From NCBI GenBank assembly GCA_947623455.1, contig OX392538.1, forward strand, positions 28,023,001 through 28,087,000: 64,000 nucleotides of DNA, read 5' to 3'. How positions within the stretch are numbered: position 1 is the first letter of the stretch; each line of letters begins with the position of its first letter. The notes under the pieces were generated by a model. That model saw nothing but the letters and a program-made list of their open reading frames with translations, was not told the DNA's origin and searched no databases. Of this stretch, positions 61,201-64,000 are shown one piece after another. This DNA comes from Mimachlamys varia. Taxonomy: Eukaryota; Mollusca; Bivalvia; Pectinida; Pectinidae. The translations under genes were made by a program, and so were the position numbers.

Positions 61201-64000
61201 GATTATTCTAGATTTAAGAGTTATCATAAAAGTTAAAACTGTTTGTTTCCATACAACATTTAATTAATTAATTATTGTTATTATTTCTTTTTTCTTGATA
61301 ACAGAGGCAGCAGAGATAGGAATAGAAAAGCCGACCTACTCTGTTAATGAAAATGCAGGATTTGTAATAATAAGAGTGCTGCGAACTGGATCAACATTCG
61401 GAACGATCTATGCTTCATGGAAGACCAGCGACATCGAAGCTACAAAAGGATTCGACTACGGCGGCGGAGAAGGCGTCGTCCGTTTTGGAGATGGTGAGGT
61501 GTCGACGACCATACGCATCTATATCGTCAATGATAAGGTAACTACACAGCTGATTATACTATATCACTCTTGGAAGTCATACTGTATAACGATGTTTCAT
61601 TAAACGACTAACAGGAACAAATCCAGTTCACATACTCATAGACAAGGTATTCATGTTATACCAAGCATCGCAAAAGTACCAAACCTCGTTTAAACATCAT
61701 TCGAATCTTCACATTTGGGTAAGTCCTTTGACCATCACGTTCGTCATTTGATACAATGTTAATCAACGAATGCATACATTTATTTACATTTTGCGCGATG
61801 ATGTCCCATTACCCTAACATTAACTTAAGTGTGTATGGTTGCAGTCCAGACTTTGCGTAATGATAAAATTGTACACACTTAATATTACTTCGTACACAAA
61901 ATGTAAACAAACAATAAGGCCGCCGTAGTCTTGAAGACTTAACATCTGCTATGAGAGTGCTTGACAACCGGTTGATTCAATCAGTTGAAATTCCATTATA
62001 ATTCCGGGAAAAGGATTTATAAAATCTTGAATATCTGTGTCATATTTAAAAACCAGATGACGTCTTTAAATTTGAATAAAAATGGTCTCAAAAGAGGTGG
62101 AAACATATGAGGAATCGACATTCAATTTTCTGAATGACATTCCCGACCACACTCGTGCAGCAATTGAGGAATTACCAAGAGTAGAAACTCCTGTAGAACG
62201 ATTGTGGTAACGCACACCGCACCAAAAATTACGTGCTTACATCGTGTATACACCTTTCACAAATGGTACAGAAAGAATGCAGTTATGGTTCCGTACACGA
62301 AATCTTGCTAAACGACAAACCTCTGGCAACTCCCGAACTTTCCCGAACTTTCTATCCGACATCTGTAAATTAGCTTCCGTTACAAAATCGTACATTACTT
62401 TAAACTTCAGCAAGTTTTCAAGTTTGCGGATGGACTGATGTGAATGAGTCTACACATGTGTCGCATTACGCTTTTTGATTACGCGAAGGCCTTTATAGTG
62501 ACGTCACATACAAACTTTTATTTGCTTCGCTACATAAAACATCTACCAAAAACGTTTTAAGCAAAGTTTTCCTTATAAAAAAGAATTACATAATTGAAAG
62601 TATGTTCTGTGACCTCGAACATGGCTATTCTGTTTATTGTGGTGAAGTAAGTATTAGGCGTTTAATGACTTCCAATAATAAAATGTATAAAATGCAAATA
62701 TAACAATTAAACGCTTGTAAGATTTTATTGATATTGACAATAAATACAATCTAAGAAGTGTTTAATTGTTAAATATGTATTTGGGATATAATGTTGTCAC
62801 TTGGTCTTTATTAAAAATGTGAAATACAAATCTAAAATAAAATTAGAAATGTTATTTTTTTATTCTGTTGTTTTATAATATTTCTAGATATATGAGCAAG
62901 TCGAGACATTCTCTGTTTCCCTGGTTCAAGTTTCTCTTGGCGGTGTGTTGGGAGTCCATATCCAGACCATTGTAACTATTGTTGATGATGATGGTTAGTA
63001 TTTCACTGTGTAACATATAAGCAAATATATATTTTTGACGACATCTATGAATCTTGATAACTGTATTAATTCTGGGAACCTTCATACGATGTCCCAAAAA
63101 TCGTGATATGTTAAACAGAGCTATCATGAAGGTGAAACTGTGCCATACGATAATTTAAAACACAAAGGTTTTTCATTGATAGCTTCATGTTTTATCATTT
63201 GATCCTTTTGATATATTTGATGCATGTCCGTAAAGTTTGAAATATGCATGAAAATAAAGTTTAAAAAAGTTTTAGTCTACTATAAGAAGTGATTTGCTTA
63301 CGTATTATAGGTGTTACATTGCATTCAAGAAAGCTGTATCTCTGCATACACGATATCTGGGTGTATACCTATTTCATTTCACTTCTTTGACGTCTCGAAT
63401 GGTCAGTAATGACGTAATATAAAACTAATGGAAACTATTCTAATGTCACTGCTGCACCAAGTATAATGGTAAAGTGTAATGAAGTACTAACTGTAAACGT
63501 CAAAAAGATGAAAGCAACATAAGAAAATTGAACGCAGTTTCATAGTTACCGATATCATCCAGGTAATTGAAATGAGAGTAACATCTTACATGTACCGAAT
63601 AACGAAAATAAAAGATGAGAAAAATACTGCCCTTTGGTTGAAATGTTCATATTCCGCACCTACGATTTCAGAACCATGCGGTGGAAACTGTCCGCCAAAT
63701 ACCCATTGCGACGAAAAATTACAGAAATGTGTTTGTAATAAGGGATACATATCGGATCGTTATGGAGGCTGTCATTGTAAGTATAAGGGATCTCTATAGA
63801 AAATATTAGTTAACGCTAGTATTGAAAAGTGGGTGTTGTAAAAAATATCATGCCAATGCCGACTGCATCACGCAGAGCATTCCGTCTGGTCATATTATAC
63901 TGAACGCAGGCAAATCAGTAGTTGCAACTTGAAGTTAAGAGACAGTCGTTTAAGCTTAAACACTTTATTACAGTACCATGTGGAGGAAGATGTTGCGCAA
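52289..64000 (+). CDS. Gene copy C: near-identical direct duplicate, cut by window end
   Basis: Exons 52289-52358, 52530-53315, 53567-53671, 54858-54962, 55914-56146, 56765-56870, 58461-58568, 59872-59976, 60378-60479, 61037-61141, 61305-61537, 62888-62993, 63672-63776 and 63974 to beyond 64000. Every splice site and phase matches gene A, and protein differences outside the repeats are very few (for example Leu for Phe in exon 6). The repeat exon is 63 nt shorter than in A. The gene continues past the window, so completeness cannot be judged. It could be a recent paralogue or the alternative haplotype assembled in tandem. Confidence 0.85.
52530..53315 (+). CDS. Copy C exon 2: repetitive domain, length variant
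   Basis: Encodes the same basic linker, only 6 Y-V-P-P-P-type units (with TYVPPPPQK and AYVPPPKK variants) and 19 YAPSTGGD-type octapeptides, then the same Cys motif. Relative to A it has lost about four Pro units and gained two octapeptides, net minus 21 residues, always in frame. Confidence 0.85.
52760..53215 (+). repeat. Coding 24-bp minisatellite in copy C
   Basis: Nineteen in-frame 24-bp units; the extra units relative to A are one YAPSTGGG near the start and one YAPSTGGD near the end. Confidence 0.85.
53567..56870 (+). CDS. Copy C cassette 1 (exons 3-6)
   Basis: Two EGF-like exons (53567-53671, 54858-54962) and Calx-beta 1 (55914-56146, 56765-56870), essentially identical to copy A at the protein level. 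Confidence 0.85.
53991..54592 (+). repeat. 28-bp minisatellite in copy C intron 3
   Basis: Same array as 7833-8463, about one unit shorter, with a few point changes. Confidence 0.9.
55422..55617 (+). repeat. Dispersed repeat R1 copy in copy C intron 4
   Basis: Direct counterpart of 9290-9486, so the insertion predates the A/C duplication. Confidence 0.7.
58461..62993 (+). CDS. Copy C cassette 2 (exons 7-12)
   Basis: EGF-like exons 58461-58568, 59872-59976, 60378-60479 and 61037-61141; Calx-beta 2 at 61305-61537 and 62888-62993. Intron 8 has about 24 bp not in A near 59993-60017. Confidence 0.85.
63672..64000 (+). CDS. Copy C start of cassette 3 (exon 13 and partial exon 14)
   Basis: Exon 13 (63672-63776) encodes the PCGGNC EGF-like domain. 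Exon 14 begins at 63974 (PCGGRCCA...) and is cut by the window edge. Confidence 0.85.

Overview
This is a eukaryotic, AT-rich window dominated by one large multi-exon extracellular-protein gene and its duplicates. The organism is most likely a bivalve mollusc. The clues are a secreted protein with Tyr/Lys/Pro repeats, many EGF-like and Calx-beta modules and a Gly/His/Tyr tail (a style seen in byssal and shell matrix proteins), frequent ACATGTA words, and decayed reverse-transcriptase fragments of a type common in molluscs. The organism call is inference. No bacterial genes, rRNA genes, functional tRNA genes or CRISPR arrays were seen.

Layout. 1-2087: flank with a decayed reverse-transcriptase fragment. 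2090-5308: a 3.2 kb element with about 200-bp terminal inverted repeats and TA duplications (Tc1/mariner-like ends, no transposase seen). 6015-29533: gene copy A on +, complete, which I resolve into 32 exons (5,049 coding nt, 1,682 residues) with a TATA box and a poly(A) signal. 29534-33000: repeat-rich 3' flank. 33000-38890: unrelated spacer with a 53-bp minisatellite and a 1.1-kb inverted-repeat element. 38893-40963: an inverted copy of the A 3' flank, carrying a tRNA-derived SINE absent from the other arm. 41424-51296: gene copy B on -, corresponding to exons 13-32 only, all in frame. About 51565: an abrupt junction where inverted A-like sequence (equivalent of A about 17383) meets direct A-like sequence (equivalent of A about 4813). 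51567-64000: copy C on +, nearly identical to A, running from the promoter through exon 13 and into exon 14, cut by the window end.

Protein architecture of copy A: signal peptide; about 10 repeats of the type V/D-Y-V/A-P3-4-Q/K-K; 17 octapeptides of the type Y-A/V-P-S-T-G-G-D/G; a short Cys motif; then cassettes of EGF-like domains followed by one Calx-beta domain, five in all (the first with two EGF-like domains, the other four with four each); two final EGF-like domains; and a Gly/Ser/Thr/His/Tyr-rich tail. Every EGF exon is about 99-108 nt with phase-1 boundaries. Every Calx-beta domain is split into a 233-nt and a 103-106-nt exon by a phase-0 intron. The gene therefore looks built by tandem duplication of a cassette about 3-5 kb long, and the locus was duplicated again, once inverted and once direct. 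The A/B arms are visibly and unevenly diverged, whereas A/C differ only slightly, so C is either a very recent duplicate or an unmerged second haplotype. I found no exact named homologue, so no gene symbol is given.
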